A stretch of 64,000 bases of DNA from JALSNL01 sp036479585 (GCA_965224785.1 OZ245062.1:930001-994000); one strand, 5' to 3'; counted from the stretch's first letter, positions 37,281 to 47,414 are shown. The notes: a model not told the origin generated them from the letters alone. A program made the numbers and translations.

Positions 37281-37988
37281 ATGGCTAAAGAAAAAGCTGA
37301 TTATTCGCTGCACTTTACTCGAGTAAATAAAATTAATGAAAACTCAGAAATGTCTATGAGTGACTGGTATAATGGCAATCAAGCAGAATTATATTTTGAA
37401 CTAAATAAACATCTAAATAAGTCTAAAAATAAATCAATTTTAGACTTAGGCTGTGGAATTGGAAATATTCTTTATTATCTAAAGCAAGCTGGATTTACTA
37501 ATTATTTAGGAGTTGATAGTTCAAGTGAACAATTAAATATTTGTCGTAGGTATGTAACAAATAATGTGATTGAAAATGATATCTTTGCGTTTTTACGAAA
37601 TACTGATAAACATTTTGATTCTATTATTTTGTTTGATTTAATTGAACATATTAATAAGGAAAATATTCATGAACTTCTTGAACTTATCTCAATAGTATTA
37701 AACGACAATGGCGAGATACTTATTAGAACACCTAATATGAGTAGCTTTGTTGGAGTACATATGAGATACGATGATTTTACGCATGAAGTTGGTTTTACAA
37801 AAGAGAGTTTACAACAAATTCTTGAAAAATCGAATTTTCATGAAATGAGGTTTACAAATTCGTTTATGAAAAGAAAGAAAAAAATTGTTGCAAAAATGTT
37901 GTATTGGATTATCTATAAAATTCTTTTTGGTTATAAACCAGAAATTACTACTCCGAACATTATTGCTAGTGCGAAAAAGAAAAAATAA
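37281..37988 (+). CDS. Class I SAM-dependent methyltransferase
   Basis: The 235 residues have the SAM-binding motif ILDLGCGIGNILYYL, then LGVDSSSEQL as motif II and FDSIILFDLIEHI as the post-motif. The substrate is unknown; within a polysaccharide locus a sugar O-methylation is plausible. It is wedged between a decayed and an intact copy of the same glycosyltransferase start, which suggests it arrived by insertion or recombination. The C-terminus is basic (KRKKKIVAK, ASAKKKK). Confidence 0.85.
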   Translation: MAKEKADYSLHFTRVNKINENSEMSMSDWYNGNQAELYFELNKHLNKSKNKSILDLGCGIGNILYYLKQAGFTNYLGVDSSSEQLNICRRYVTNNVIENDIFAFLRNTDKHFDSIILFDLIEHINKENIHELLELISIVLNDNGEILIRTPNMSSFVGVHMRYDDFTHEVGFTKESLQQILEKSNFHEMRFTNSFMKRKKKIVAKMLYWIIYKILFGYKPEITTPNIIASAKKKK

Positions 37989-37994
37989 TAATGG

Positions 37995-38060
37995 GAATTA
38001 CTGGTTGAGACCAGATGATTTTTTAAAAAGCTGTTTACATAAACATAGATTTAGTAATAT
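37995..38060 (+). other. Possible coding relic between methyltransferase and GT2 genes
   Basis: One frame of the short gap reads NYWLRPDDFLKSC and then a basic stretch before a stop. It has no start codon and looks like the end of a lost protein. It may be a second relic of rearrangement in this locus, but it is too short to assign. Confidence 0.25.
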
Positions 38061-38089
38061 ATAAATTCTCCTAGTTGAAAAAAATAATA

Positions 38090-38998
38090 ATGAAGAAAAA
38101 TATTATAATAGTAGCAGTTGTAGTAACATATAATAGATTGGCTCTTCTAAAAGAATGTATTACATCTTTAAAAAATCAAACGAGTAAGTTAGACGAAATT
38201 ATTGTTATTAATAATGATAGTAACGATGGAACAAAAAAATGGTTAAATGAGCAAAAGGATTTAACTAAAATTCATCAAGCAAATTTGGGAGGTGCAGGTG
38301 GTTTTCATACTGGACTAAAAACAGCTTATGAAAAAAAATATGACTGGATTTGGGTAATGGACGATGATGGTTTACCAGAGCGAAATGCACTTGAGGAATT
38401 ACTGAAATATAATAAAATGAAAGTTGGGGTATTGAATTCACTAGTAGTATCAAAATCTAATCCAGACGAACTTGTTTTTGGACTTGAAGACTATCTTGAA
38501 AATAAATTTTATACTAAAGTCACTCAACTAAAAAACAATACCTCTATAAATGGAGCAAATTTTTTTAATGGTACTTTAATTTCTAAAAATACTATTTCAA
38601 AAATAGGCTTGCCAAATCCACTTTTTTTTATTTATGGTGATGAATTTGAATTTTTTTTGCGTACTAAAACTAGGAACATTGAAATTAAAACTATTCCATC
38701 CTCAATTATCTTACATCCAGAGCAGAAACATTTGTATTTAGGCAAAGGAAAATTTCTACATAAACTAATAGAATTCAATTCGCTATACGTAAAATATTTA
38801 CCACGTAATCTTATGGCTATTTGGTATTTATACGAAGAGTACACTTTTAGAAGATTGATTAAAACATATGCATACGATTTATTTGGTTTGTTATTTATTC
38901 AAAAAAAAATATCTTATGCTCTCAAGTATTTTAGTTCTATCTTTGTCGGCATTCCATTTATGATAAAAATAAAAAAATATGAGAAATTTAAAACTTGA
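38090..38998 (+). CDS. GT2 glycosyltransferase, candidate galactofuranosyltransferase
   Basis: The GT-A fold is shown by VVVTYNRLALLKECITSLKN, INNDSNDGTKKWL and the metal site WIWVMDDDG. The NLGGAGGFHTGL segment marks the rhamnosyl- and galactofuranosyl-transferase branch of GT2, and glf lies two genes upstream, so transfer of galactofuranose is a reasonable inference. ATG at 38090 is preferred to TTG at 38075 because the protein then begins directly with the first beta strand (302 residues). The next gene overlaps its stop by four bases. Confidence 0.85.
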   Translation: MKKNIIIVAVVVTYNRLALLKECITSLKNQTSKLDEIIVINNDSNDGTKKWLNEQKDLTKIHQANLGGAGGFHTGLKTAYEKKYDWIWVMDDDGLPERNALEELLKYNKMKVGVLNSLVVSKSNPDELVFGLEDYLENKFYTKVTQLKNNTSINGANFFNGTLISKNTISKIGLPNPLFFIYGDEFEFFLRTKTRNIEIKTIPSSIILHPEQKHLYLGKGKFLHKLIEFNSLYVKYLPRNLMAIWYLYEEYTFRRLIKTYAYDLFGLLFIQKKISYALKYFSSIFVGIPFMIKIKKYEKFKT

Positions 38999-40098
38999 AT
39001 TTAATTAGACATATAAAAAATATTTCAGAGTTTGTAATATTCTTATTTCTCAAATTTACACTTCCGAAAGCAAATGTACAAAAGAAGTCGTTGTTACTTA
39101 TTAATACTGGATTAATTGGAGATTTAATTGTTTCAACAATACTTCTTGAAAATTCTGAAATATTTAAGAATTTTGAGAAGGTACATTTTCTAATTAAGAA
39201 TCAGTATTTAGATTTATTTAAAGACTATTCTGGAAAGGTTAGCGTAATAGGTTACAGTTATGAAAATTATAAGTACTCTTTTTTTGCTAAATATAGAACA
39301 CTTGTTAAATTAAGAAGAGAAGGATATGAGACTTGTATTAACTTAACAGCAGCAAGAGGAATTCTCAATGAAGAAATGACTCATCTTGTTGGAGCGAAAG
39401 AAATTATTACGCTTAATTCATTCATGAAATATTTAGGAAATAATATTGGTAAATATTTTGATAGTAAATACAGCACTATACTTGCAAAGAATATCTTGAA
39501 CGAGTATGATAAACATATTGAACTAATCCACTTTTTAAGTACTAAAAATCAAAATATCATTTTTAATCAAAACATTGTATTCCCGAGAAAAATAATAAGC
39601 CCCAAACTTCAAAGTTTAGAAAACTCTATAATAATTGCTCCTTTTACTTCTGTGATGAACAGAGATTGGAAAAAAGATAATTTTAGTGAGTTAATTAATA
39701 ACTTAAAAACTAAGAATAGAATAGTGCTGCTTGGTTCAAAAAATCAACTTGACCAATTAAAAGTGCTAAGTGGTAATGATAAAAATATTACAATACTGGC
39801 TGGAGAGTTAAATCTAAATGAATTACCTATTTTAATAAAGGAAGCAAAACTTTTCATAGGTTTAGACTCTGGGTTGACTCATATAGCACTAAAGATGGAT
39901 TGCCCATTAGTTGCAATTATTGGTGGTGGAGAGTTTGGTAGATTTTTTCCTTACAAAGAATCCAGAAGAGTAAAATATTTGTATTCTAATATGGATTGTT
40001 TTTTGTGTCATTGGGAGTGTACAAAAAAAGAGAAATATTGCGTCTCGGATGTTTCGTTGGACACTGTTTTGAAAGAAGCAAATAATATGCTTGTGTAA
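38995..40098 (+). CDS. GT9 family (heptosyltransferase-like) glycosyltransferase
   Basis: The start is TTG at 38995, overlapping the previous stop (TTGA). The 367 residues match the ADP-heptose:LPS heptosyltransferase family: LLINTGLIGDLIVSTILLEN near the N-terminus, SLENSIIIAPFTSVMNRDWK in the middle and FIGLDSGLTHIALKMDCPLV in the nucleotide-sugar half. The C-terminal MDCFLCHWEC and later CVSDV cysteines are common in this family. The exact sugar is unknown. Confidence 0.85.
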   Translation: MNLIRHIKNISEFVIFLFLKFTLPKANVQKKSLLLINTGLIGDLIVSTILLENSEIFKNFEKVHFLIKNQYLDLFKDYSGKVSVIGYSYENYKYSFFAKYRTLVKLRREGYETCINLTAARGILNEEMTHLVGAKEIITLNSFMKYLGNNIGKYFDSKYSTILAKNILNEYDKHIELIHFLSTKNQNIIFNQNIVFPRKIISPKLQSLENSIIIAPFTSVMNRDWKKDNFSELINNLKTKNRIVLLGSKNQLDQLKVLSGNDKNITILAGELNLNELPILIKEAKLFIGLDSGLTHIALKMDCPLVAIIGGGEFGRFFPYKESRRVKYLYSNMDCFLCHWECTKKEKYCVSDVSLDTVLKEANNMLV

Positions 40099-40101
40099 CT
40101 T

Positions 40102-40839
40102 ATGGATATTTTTTTAAGAAATATAAATATTGAAAGATTACAGTTTCTTTTATTAAAAAATCGAACTAAAGAAAGTATCCCAATAACAATTCAATATGCT
40201 GATTTTAATGTTCTGAATTATCTATACAATAAAAAATTTAGTGCAAATGAATTGAAACAAATATATTTATACCCTGATTCTTCAGCACTATTTTTTTATA
40301 TTAAGTTTTTTATTGATAGCGGTTTTAAAAAAATAATTAGCACAGATTTACAAAATAACTTTTTATTTGAACTTGATAAAATCAAATCAAGCGTTTATTT
40401 TTTTGGAGATTCAGATTTAGTATTAGAAAATGTAGTTGAGAATATTAAAAATAAATATTCTAATATTAAAATTATTGGGACAGTTAGCGGTTATAATTTT
40501 GATACAGAAAAAATAATTTCTGAAATTAATAAAAAAGAAGTAAATGTTCTATTTGTTGGGCTTGGTTTGGGAAGGCAAGAAAAATGGATTTTAGAAAATC
40601 ATAAAAAATTGAATGTAAAAATAATTCTAAGTGTTGGTGGTTGGTTTCAATATCTAGCTGGGAATAAAAAAAGAGCACCTTTACTTTTACGAAAAATTCA
40701 TCTAGAGTGGTTACATAAAATTATTGTTGAATTTCCAAGAGTATGGAAAAGGTACTTAATTGGTTTCCCAATATTCCTCTACAGAGTTTTTTCTAAAAAA
40801 ATACAAATTGTAATAAAAAACAATTATGAAAATACTTGA
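40102..40839 (+). CDS. WecG/TagA/CpsF family (GT26) glycosyltransferase
   Basis: The 245 residues contain the conserved FVGLGLGRQEKWI and GGWFQYLAGNKKRAP motifs and the ending EWLHKIIVEFPRVWKRYL, all diagnostic for GT26. Members transfer sugars such as N-acetylmannosamine onto lipid-linked precursors in the synthesis of enterobacterial common antigen, teichoic acid or capsule. Unlike many members, residues 1-110 are poorly conserved. It overlaps the following GT4 gene by 14 nt. Confidence 0.9.
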   Translation: MDIFLRNINIERLQFLLLKNRTKESIPITIQYADFNVLNYLYNKKFSANELKQIYLYPDSSALFFYIKFFIDSGFKKIISTDLQNNFLFELDKIKSSVYFFGDSDLVLENVVENIKNKYSNIKIIGTVSGYNFDTEKIISEINKKEVNVLFVGLGLGRQEKWILENHKKLNVKIILSVGGWFQYLAGNKKRAPLLLRKIHLEWLHKIIVEFPRVWKRYLIGFPIFLYRVFSKKIQIVIKNNYENT

Positions 40840-41896
40840 ATTAACTCGTCAGTTTTATCCTTCTATTGGAGGTATGGAAAAATTTGTTGATGATAGATTG
40901 AAAATTTATAAACATTTAGGTCTTACTTATCAAGTTGTTGCAACAACTCATTTTGAAAAAAAAATAAGTAATGCTAAAAAGCTTAAAGATGTTGAATATC
41001 TACCAACATATACACCTTATGAAATTGTTCCCAGACTTAGAAAAAGATTAAATTTTGATTACGATATTTTAAGCGTAAATAAAGTTGGCTACTACTACTC
41101 AGACTATGCAATTCACAAAGCTTACAAAGATAAAAAAAAAATAATTCTGACTCCCCATATGTACTTCCATACAAATCGTTATAAATTTATAAAGGATATC
41201 CACTTCAAATGGGTCTTGCCAAATATTATTAATAAGGTAAATAGTATAATTTGTTTTACAGAATATGAAGCAGAATTTTGGTTTAATAATTTCCCTTCAC
41301 TAGAAACTAAAATTGAAATTATACCACATTACTTTGATACACTTAAAACAGATTTGCAAAATAGTGGGAATGATTTTGGAAAGTATTTCTTATTCCTAGG
41401 TAGAGGTGAAAAAAATAAAAGAATAGATTTGTTACTACCAGCTTTTAATGAAATAGAATCAGCTTATAAATTAGTTCTAACAGTTGATCACGACGAACTA
41501 TCAATACAAAATAAGAAAATTGTTAAATACAATAATAATATTCATATTTTGGGTAGGGTATCAGAAGAAAGAAAACAGAATCTATTAGCAAATTGTTCAG
41601 CCCTTGTGCTTGCTTCGGATTATGAAGCATTTGGAATTGTAAATTTTGAAGCTTCGTTTTATAAAAAGCCTTTATTATTATCTGACTTAGAAGTTTTTAA
41701 ACATTCTCTTGATACAACAGGGGTATTATATTTTCAAAACAGTCTAAATAGTATAAGGAAAACTTTAAAATATTTTACTTTACTTGAAGAAAATAAAAAA
41801 GTACTAATGGGCGAGAAAAATTTTAATAATCTTTCTAAATATGACTTTAGAACTATTGCGAATAGTTATCAACAATTATTAGATAAATTATGTTAG
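40826..41896 (+). CDS. GT4 family glycosyltransferase
   Basis: The 356 residues have the GT-B layout. The N-terminus is LELTRQFYPSIGGMEKFVDD, with the Gly-Gly-(x)-Glu of GT4. The donor half has FLFLGRGEKNKRIDLLLPAF, LLANCSALVLASDYEAFGIV and then NFEASFYKKPLLLSDL, which includes the E-x7-E pattern. The sugar is unknown. It is the last gene of the polysaccharide locus; a 105-bp gap follows before the PorU-like gene. Confidence 0.88.
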   Translation: MKILELTRQFYPSIGGMEKFVDDRLKIYKHLGLTYQVVATTHFEKKISNAKKLKDVEYLPTYTPYEIVPRLRKRLNFDYDILSVNKVGYYYSDYAIHKAYKDKKKIILTPHMYFHTNRYKFIKDIHFKWVLPNIINKVNSIICFTEYEAEFWFNNFPSLETKIEIIPHYFDTLKTDLQNSGNDFGKYFLFLGRGEKNKRIDLLLPAFNEIESAYKLVLTVDHDELSIQNKKIVKYNNNIHILGRVSEERKQNLLANCSALVLASDYEAFGIVNFEASFYKKPLLLSDLEVFKHSLDTTGVLYFQNSLNSIRKTLKYFTLLEENKKVLMGEKNFNNLSKYDFRTIANSYQQLLDKLC

Positions 41897-42001
41897 CTAT
41901 TTGTAGTTGATGATGAAGTGGATTTGAAAATAAGAAAAATATTTCAATTGAAATCTACTAATTTTTATTACTTATTTAGTTTTTGAAAAAGAGAAAATTA
42001 T

Positions 42002-45000
42002 ATGAAACTTAAAATTTTAGCATCAACCTTTCTTCTTACATCTGTTTTGTTTTGTCAAACTAAACTAAGTGAGTATTCAGAAACAAGTAATTCTATAAAA
42101 TTGGTTGTTAAATTAGAGAGTTCTCATCTACTTTCTTTGCAAACAAGTACAAACAAAACAAAACTTGATGGATTTTTTGATTTAAGTAAACCGGGAGAAT
42201 ATGCTCTTCCTATTAAAGAAATATTTGTTGCAATTCCAGTTGAATCAAAGGTGAAAATATCTACTAAAATTATTGAATCTCGGGAAATTAATTTTGATTT
42301 AGGTTTTAATCCAAAACCCATTTTATTAGATGAGTCCACTACTTCTATTTCATTTGATAATCTAGAATATAAACCTCTCAAAATTAAACCAGTTATTGAA
42401 GTCCTAGGATATCTTTGGATAGATAAAATATACTGCACTCACTTAAGAATCAATCAATATGGGTATAACGATGTTGAAAAAATCGTAAATGAGATAAATA
42501 AAATAGAAATAAATGTTGAGACAGATAAGTCAATTTTAAATTTATCACTATCTGAAAAAAATATTCAAACGAATAAACAAATATTGAATTTGCCAATTAT
42601 AAATAATATGTATGCTGAAAAATATAAACAAGAAAATATAAAAAATGTTCAAGTAGATTCAGTCCATAATTGGATTGATTACAGTAGCCAATATCTGAAA
42701 ATTGGAACAGCTTTGGATGGAATTTACAGACTCAATAAAAACAGTTTAGATGGAGAAAATATTCAGACAAATTCAATCGATCCGAGAACTTTTAAGATAT
42801 TTCTGTTTGGCAAAGAAATTCCAATATATGTTGAAGGTCAGGGAGATGGAATTTTTGATGGTAGCGATTTTATTGAATTTGTTGGTGAAAGAAATATGGG
42901 TGGTAATCATAGAGTGCTTAGTGAATATGGTGAACCATATAATGAGTATCTTGGTAGATATACTGATACAACTGTTTACTGGTTAACCTGGGGAAGCGGT
43001 AATGGGCAAAGAGTTAAAGTAAACAGTTCGTTCGATAGTAGTGCTGATACTCTGGACTATTATGGTGAAGTTATCCATACAGAAAAAAATGCTTGGTTTG
43101 ATTTTTCAGCTTCAAGCCAAGTTAGAAGGGAACATCCTTTTTGGTTTGAATACAAAACGTGGCATGAAGGAAATATAAATGTTGGAATCAAAAACAAAAG
43201 TTTTTCTGTTTCTGATGTTGTCCCAAATAAAAATTTTAAGATGTTTATTAAAACACGTGATTTTGTATCAAATATTTCTACAAATGCTCATCAAGTTTCG
43301 TTAGGGCTTAACTCAGATTCATGGAGTACTCCAACCTTTATTAATAAATACGAAAAAATTGTCTTACAGTCAGAATTAAATTCTAACTTATTGGATGATG
43401 GTAATAATATTCTTAATATAAATTCTGCTCCAACAAATGCTAATATTAATGTTTTACTTTTTGATTGGTACGAGGTTGAATATCCACGATATTTAATACC
43501 AATAAATTCAGAACTAAAATTTTCATTTCCATTTATAACTAGTGTGCAAGAAAGAAATATCAAACTTCAGAATACAATTTCTGATAGTTTTTCTCTTTGG
43601 AAATATGGAGATAGTTATGAAAAATATAGCACAGCACGAGTAGATAGTCGAGTGAGTTTTGCAGATACGGTTTCAAATATTTCCAAATTTATTTTTATGG
43701 ACGAGTCACGAATTTTGACTCCAAAAATATATTATGTAAAGCAGTTTAAAAATTTAAGAAGTACACAAAATAAAGCAGACTATATAGCTATTACCCATAA
43801 AGATTTTATAACAAAAACAAATGAATATACTCAGTTTATCTCAACTCATTATAGTGTTGATGTTATGGTTGTTGATGTTGAAGATATTTATGATGAGTAT
43901 TCTTTTGGTTTATTCAATCCGGAAGCTATTAAAGAATTTCTAAAATCTTCGCATAGTAATTGGAAGGCACCAAGCCCAAAATTTGTTTCATTAATCGGAG
44001 GAGCTACTTATGATTATTATGGTAATAAATTCTATAATGTTAGTTCTGTTACTGAACGAGTCAAAAACTATGTCCCATCATTTGGTGCTCCCGTAAGTGA
44101 TAACTGGTTTGTTACTTGGGATACAACTGGAGCTTATATTCCTCAAATGAATATTGGAAGAATTCCAGTTACAACAAACGAGGAATTAGATTGGTATTTT
44201 GAAAAACATCAAAATTATGTTCAGCAAGACTATGATGAGTGGAACAAAAGGTATATATTCTTTTCTAGCGGAGATGCTTCAAATTCTAATGAACTCAATT
44301 CTTTAAGAGCTTCAAATAATTTTGTTATTGAGAATTATGTAAATAAAATTCCAGTTGGTGGTAAGGCTGTGCATTTTTTTAAGACTACTGAACCATCAAC
44401 AAATTTTGGGCCATTCTCTTCTTCTTATTTCCAAGAAGAAATTGATAAAGGAGCAGTTTTTATATCGTATAGTGGTCATAGTGGAACTCAAATTTGGGAC
44501 AATTCAATTACTAAACCTTCTCAATTAGCAAATAATTCAAATAGATATCCAATTGTATCAGATTTTGGATGTTCAACTGGAAAATTTGCTGAACCTGATG
44601 TAGATTCTTTTTCAGAGTTATTTACTACTGGAGAAAATGGACAAGCTTTAGGTTATCTCGGAAATTCTTCTCTTGGTTATTTATCAACTTCTGTTGCTAT
44701 GGTGAAAATATTTTTCAAAAAATTACTTAATGAGAATATCGTTAATGTTTCGGAAGCACATAAACAAGCCAAACTTGAACTGCTTCAAACTAATGGAAGC
44801 TCTTCAATTTATAAATTATTTTCTTTAACAAATACTTTAATAGGAGATCCAATAATTAGTTTGCCTATTCCTGAGAAACCAAACTTCGTTATAAAACAAA
44901 AAAATATCAAATTTAGTTCAGAGCAAATAATAGATTTACAAGATAGTATTGGAATTAATATTTTAGTCCAAAATTTAGGCAATGTTTCAAGTGATTCGAT

Positions 45001-47317
45001 AGACATTTTAATAGTTCGTAGCTTTCAAGGAGTTGGTGACTCCGTTCTAATTAGAAAAAAAATGACAGTCTATGAAGATACTTTACGTGTGAAATTTTTG
45101 GTTAAAAATAAAGCTGGCAAGCATACTTTGAATATTGATTTGGACTCAAAGAATTTATTTGATGAACTTAGGGAAGATGATAATGAAACACAAATAATAT
45201 TTAATGTATCAAGTTCTGCTATTCGTCCTTTTGTCCAGAATCAATTTGAAAATGGCCTAAAAGATTCATTGGTAATCTTAAATCCTACTTCAATTCCAAA
45301 TTCAGAAAAAATATTATTTGAAATTGCTGATAATAATGATTTTGAAAATCAGCAAGTATTTACTATCCCTTTTGATTCTCTATATACTAAGTTTAAGTTA
45401 CCTATTCTTTTAAATAATAAAAGATATTGGGGACGAATGAAAATATTTGGTACAAATAATTTTTCATCTAACTTTTCGTTTTTTCTAAGTAAAAACAATC
45501 AAGTTTTTATGGATAGTTTGAGTTTGACAAAGTTAAAATTTGAGAATGTGAGGCTAGTTGAAAATAAAATATTTTTAGATTCTTCAATTGTAAAATTTCA
45601 TCTTTTATCAGCTGGTTTTGAAGATGGACAAGCAGCAATTATATCAAGAAATAATACACCACACATTCCAACTCCTAAAGTAGGACACCATATAGTACTC
45701 TTTCATGACGAAAGACCACATGAATTTGTAAAATACAAGTATTTTAATACAGATGGTGGGGAACAAGTAATTACTAAATATATTCAGTTTCTAGATACGC
45801 TCTCTACTAATTTTTTAGTCGCCATAGCTGTTTCAGATAATGGTAGAATATCAGATGTAGATTTGAAGAATCAAATAAAATCTTTAGGAAGTCAATATAT
45901 CGATAAGGTTGGATGGCGAAGTTCATGGGCATTCATTGGGAAAAAAGGAGCGGAGACTGGAACAATGCCAGAAATTTATTCTACTAGGGGGAAAGGATCT
46001 GTCACTATTGATTCTGTGATTACTTTTAATTATAAAGAAGGTAAAATTACGACTCCAGAAATTGGTTCAACTGGTAAATGGAAAGAACTTACTGTCAACC
46101 AAGAAACTCCTTCCAATTCTAAAATTATTTATACACCTATTGGAATTAAAACAGATGGTTCTTTAGATACTTTAGTACAACTAAATTTATCTGACTCGAC
46201 AGCAGATTTAAGTCATATTGATGCAAAAATTTATCCCAAAATTAAAATCTTTGCAGACTTTACTTCTAGTGATGATAAACAATCTCCAATTCTTAAATCT
46301 TTAGGTGTTGATTATGATATGGTTTCTGAACTTGCAATAAACTATCAAGTAGTATCTATTGAACAAGACACACTTGAACAAGGTGATGATGCAAACTTAT
46401 CATTCTATGTTTACAATGTTGGTGAATCAACAGCAGATAGTTTTAAGGTACAAGTAGAAGTAATAAAACCTGACAACTCAAGAGAAAAAATATTTGAGCA
46501 ACTTGTTGATTCACTTGGAGCGGAAAAGAGGAAACAGTTTAAAGTAGCTTACAATACAATAAACTTCAATGGAGCAAGAACTTTTTCAATTTCCATTGAT
46601 ACAGAAGATAAAATATTAGAATTGTACGAAGATAATAATTTTTATACAATCCCTTTTTATGTAAAAGGAGACACAACAAAACCGACCATGCAACTTACTG
46701 TTGATGGCAATGATATTTTTGAAGGTGAATATATTTCATCCACACCAAAAATAAAAATTGAGATGAGTGAACCATCTCCCATTCCAATAACAGATACAAA
46801 TTCTGTGAATTTATTTTTAAATAATAAACGAATTTCTTACAAAGGAAATGAAGATGTTATAGCAATTAGTTATTCTCAATCAAACCCCAAAGTAACTGTG
46901 GACTATACTCCGCAGCTAGAAGATGGGGAATATGAAATGAAAATATTTGGCAAAGATGCTTCGGGTAATGTGGTTGATTCATCTGGAATAAGTAAATCGT
47001 TTGTAGTTGCTAACGATGCTAAAATTATGGAGATTTATAATTATCCAAATCCAATGACTGATGAAACTTATTTCACCTTTAAGTTAACACAAATTCCTGA
47101 TGAAGTTAAAATTAGAATTTTTACTATTGCCGGAAGAATGATTAAAGAAATAGTTTTAGATAGTGGTGAGCTAAATTTCGATCTGAATAAAATCTATTGG
47201 GATGGACTTGATACAGATGGAGATGAAATTGGGAATGGAGTTTATCTTTACAAAGTTATTATGGATGTAAATGGAGAGAAGCAAGTGGAGACTAAAAAAC
47301 TTGCTGTTGTTAAGTAA
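42002..47317 (+). CDS. PorU-like C25 (gingipain-family) protease with T9SS sorting domain
   Basis: PorU is the T9SS sortase that cleaves C-terminal sorting domains and links cargo to A-LPS. A signal peptide ends LFCQT. The N-terminal part has GDGIFDGSDFIEFVGE typical of PorU. The C25 catalytic pair is visible as YSGHSG (H826) and DFGCSTG (C857). After it come CARDB-like modules (about 960-1080 and 1445-1560), an ILEI-like domain (about 1205-1325), and a sorting domain with NYPNPMTDETYF and GNGVYLYKV (about 1680-1771). At 1771 residues it is far longer than the 1158-residue P. gingivalis PorU. It may be the sortase itself or a PorU-related cargo protease. Confidence 0.82.
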   Translation: MKLKILASTFLLTSVLFCQTKLSEYSETSNSIKLVVKLESSHLLSLQTSTNKTKLDGFFDLSKPGEYALPIKEIFVAIPVESKVKISTKIIESREINFDLGFNPKPILLDESTTSISFDNLEYKPLKIKPVIEVLGYLWIDKIYCTHLRINQYGYNDVEKIVNEINKIEINVETDKSILNLSLSEKNIQTNKQILNLPIINNMYAEKYKQENIKNVQVDSVHNWIDYSSQYLKIGTALDGIYRLNKNSLDGENIQTNSIDPRTFKIFLFGKEIPIYVEGQGDGIFDGSDFIEFVGERNMGGNHRVLSEYGEPYNEYLGRYTDTTVYWLTWGSGNGQRVKVNSSFDSSADTLDYYGEVIHTEKNAWFDFSASSQVRREHPFWFEYKTWHEGNINVGIKNKSFSVSDVVPNKNFKMFIKTRDFVSNISTNAHQVSLGLNSDSWSTPTFINKYEKIVLQSELNSNLLDDGNNILNINSAPTNANINVLLFDWYEVEYPRYLIPINSELKFSFPFITSVQERNIKLQNTISDSFSLWKYGDSYEKYSTARVDSRVSFADTVSNISKFIFMDESRILTPKIYYVKQFKNLRSTQNKADYIAITHKDFITKTNEYTQFISTHYSVDVMVVDVEDIYDEYSFGLFNPEAIKEFLKSSHSNWKAPSPKFVSLIGGATYDYYGNKFYNVSSVTERVKNYVPSFGAPVSDNWFVTWDTTGAYIPQMNIGRIPVTTNEELDWYFEKHQNYVQQDYDEWNKRYIFFSSGDASNSNELNSLRASNNFVIENYVNKIPVGGKAVHFFKTTEPSTNFGPFSSSYFQEEIDKGAVFISYSGHSGTQIWDNSITKPSQLANNSNRYPIVSDFGCSTGKFAEPDVDSFSELFTTGENGQALGYLGNSSLGYLSTSVAMVKIFFKKLLNENIVNVSEAHKQAKLELLQTNGSSSIYKLFSLTNTLIGDPIISLPIPEKPNFVIKQKNIKFSSEQIIDLQDSIGINILVQNLGNVSSDSIDILIVRSFQGVGDSVLIRKKMTVYEDTLRVKFLVKNKAGKHTLNIDLDSKNLFDELREDDNETQIIFNVSSSAIRPFVQNQFENGLKDSLVILNPTSIPNSEKILFEIADNNDFENQQVFTIPFDSLYTKFKLPILLNNKRYWGRMKIFGTNNFSSNFSFFLSKNNQVFMDSLSLTKLKFENVRLVENKIFLDSSIVKFHLLSAGFEDGQAAIISRNNTPHIPTPKVGHHIVLFHDERPHEFVKYKYFNTDGGEQVITKYIQFLDTLSTNFLVAIAVSDNGRISDVDLKNQIKSLGSQYIDKVGWRSSWAFIGKKGAETGTMPEIYSTRGKGSVTIDSVITFNYKEGKITTPEIGSTGKWKELTVNQETPSNSKIIYTPIGIKTDGSLDTLVQLNLSDSTADLSHIDAKIYPKIKIFADFTSSDDKQSPILKSLGVDYDMVSELAINYQVVSIEQDTLEQGDDANLSFYVYNVGESTADSFKVQVEVIKPDNSREKIFEQLVDSLGAEKRKQFKVAYNTINFNGARTFSISIDTEDKILELYEDNNFYTIPFYVKGDTTKPTMQLTVDGNDIFEGEYISSTPKIKIEMSEPSPIPITDTNSVNLFLNNKRISYKGNEDVIAISYSQSNPKVTVDYTPQLEDGEYEMKIFGKDASGNVVDSSGISKSFVVANDAKIMEIYNYPNPMTDETYFTFKLTQIPDEVKIRIFTIAGRMIKEIVLDSGELNFDLNKIYWDGLDTDGDEIGNGVYLYKVIMDVNGEKQVETKKLAVVK

Positions 47318-47331
47318 AGATGTGAAACGTC

Positions 47332-47414
47332 CGGCTTCGTAAAAACAACTACGCCGAGACAGGGAGACGTAAGCCTGAAAACATTCGGCTACATGAAAAA
47401 ATACTACGCCGAGA
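47332..47414. repeat. Pair of imperfect direct repeats after the PorU-like gene
   Basis: Two units of 28-29 bp, 47332-47359 and 47386-47414, both begin CGGCT and end CTACGCCGAGA, each with short self-complementary ends (CGGC/GCCG). They lie in a 342-bp gap (47318-47659). An open frame at 47393-47593 overlaps the second unit but shows no family or coding signal, so I do not call a gene there. The remainder of the gap is AT-rich. Confidence 0.5.

Noticed and set aside
36049..41896. Polysaccharide locus as a recently acquired island with its own mobility genes
   Set aside because: No integrase, tRNA boundary or flanking direct repeats were seen, and base composition looks like the rest of the window; only the local GT2 duplication is supported.
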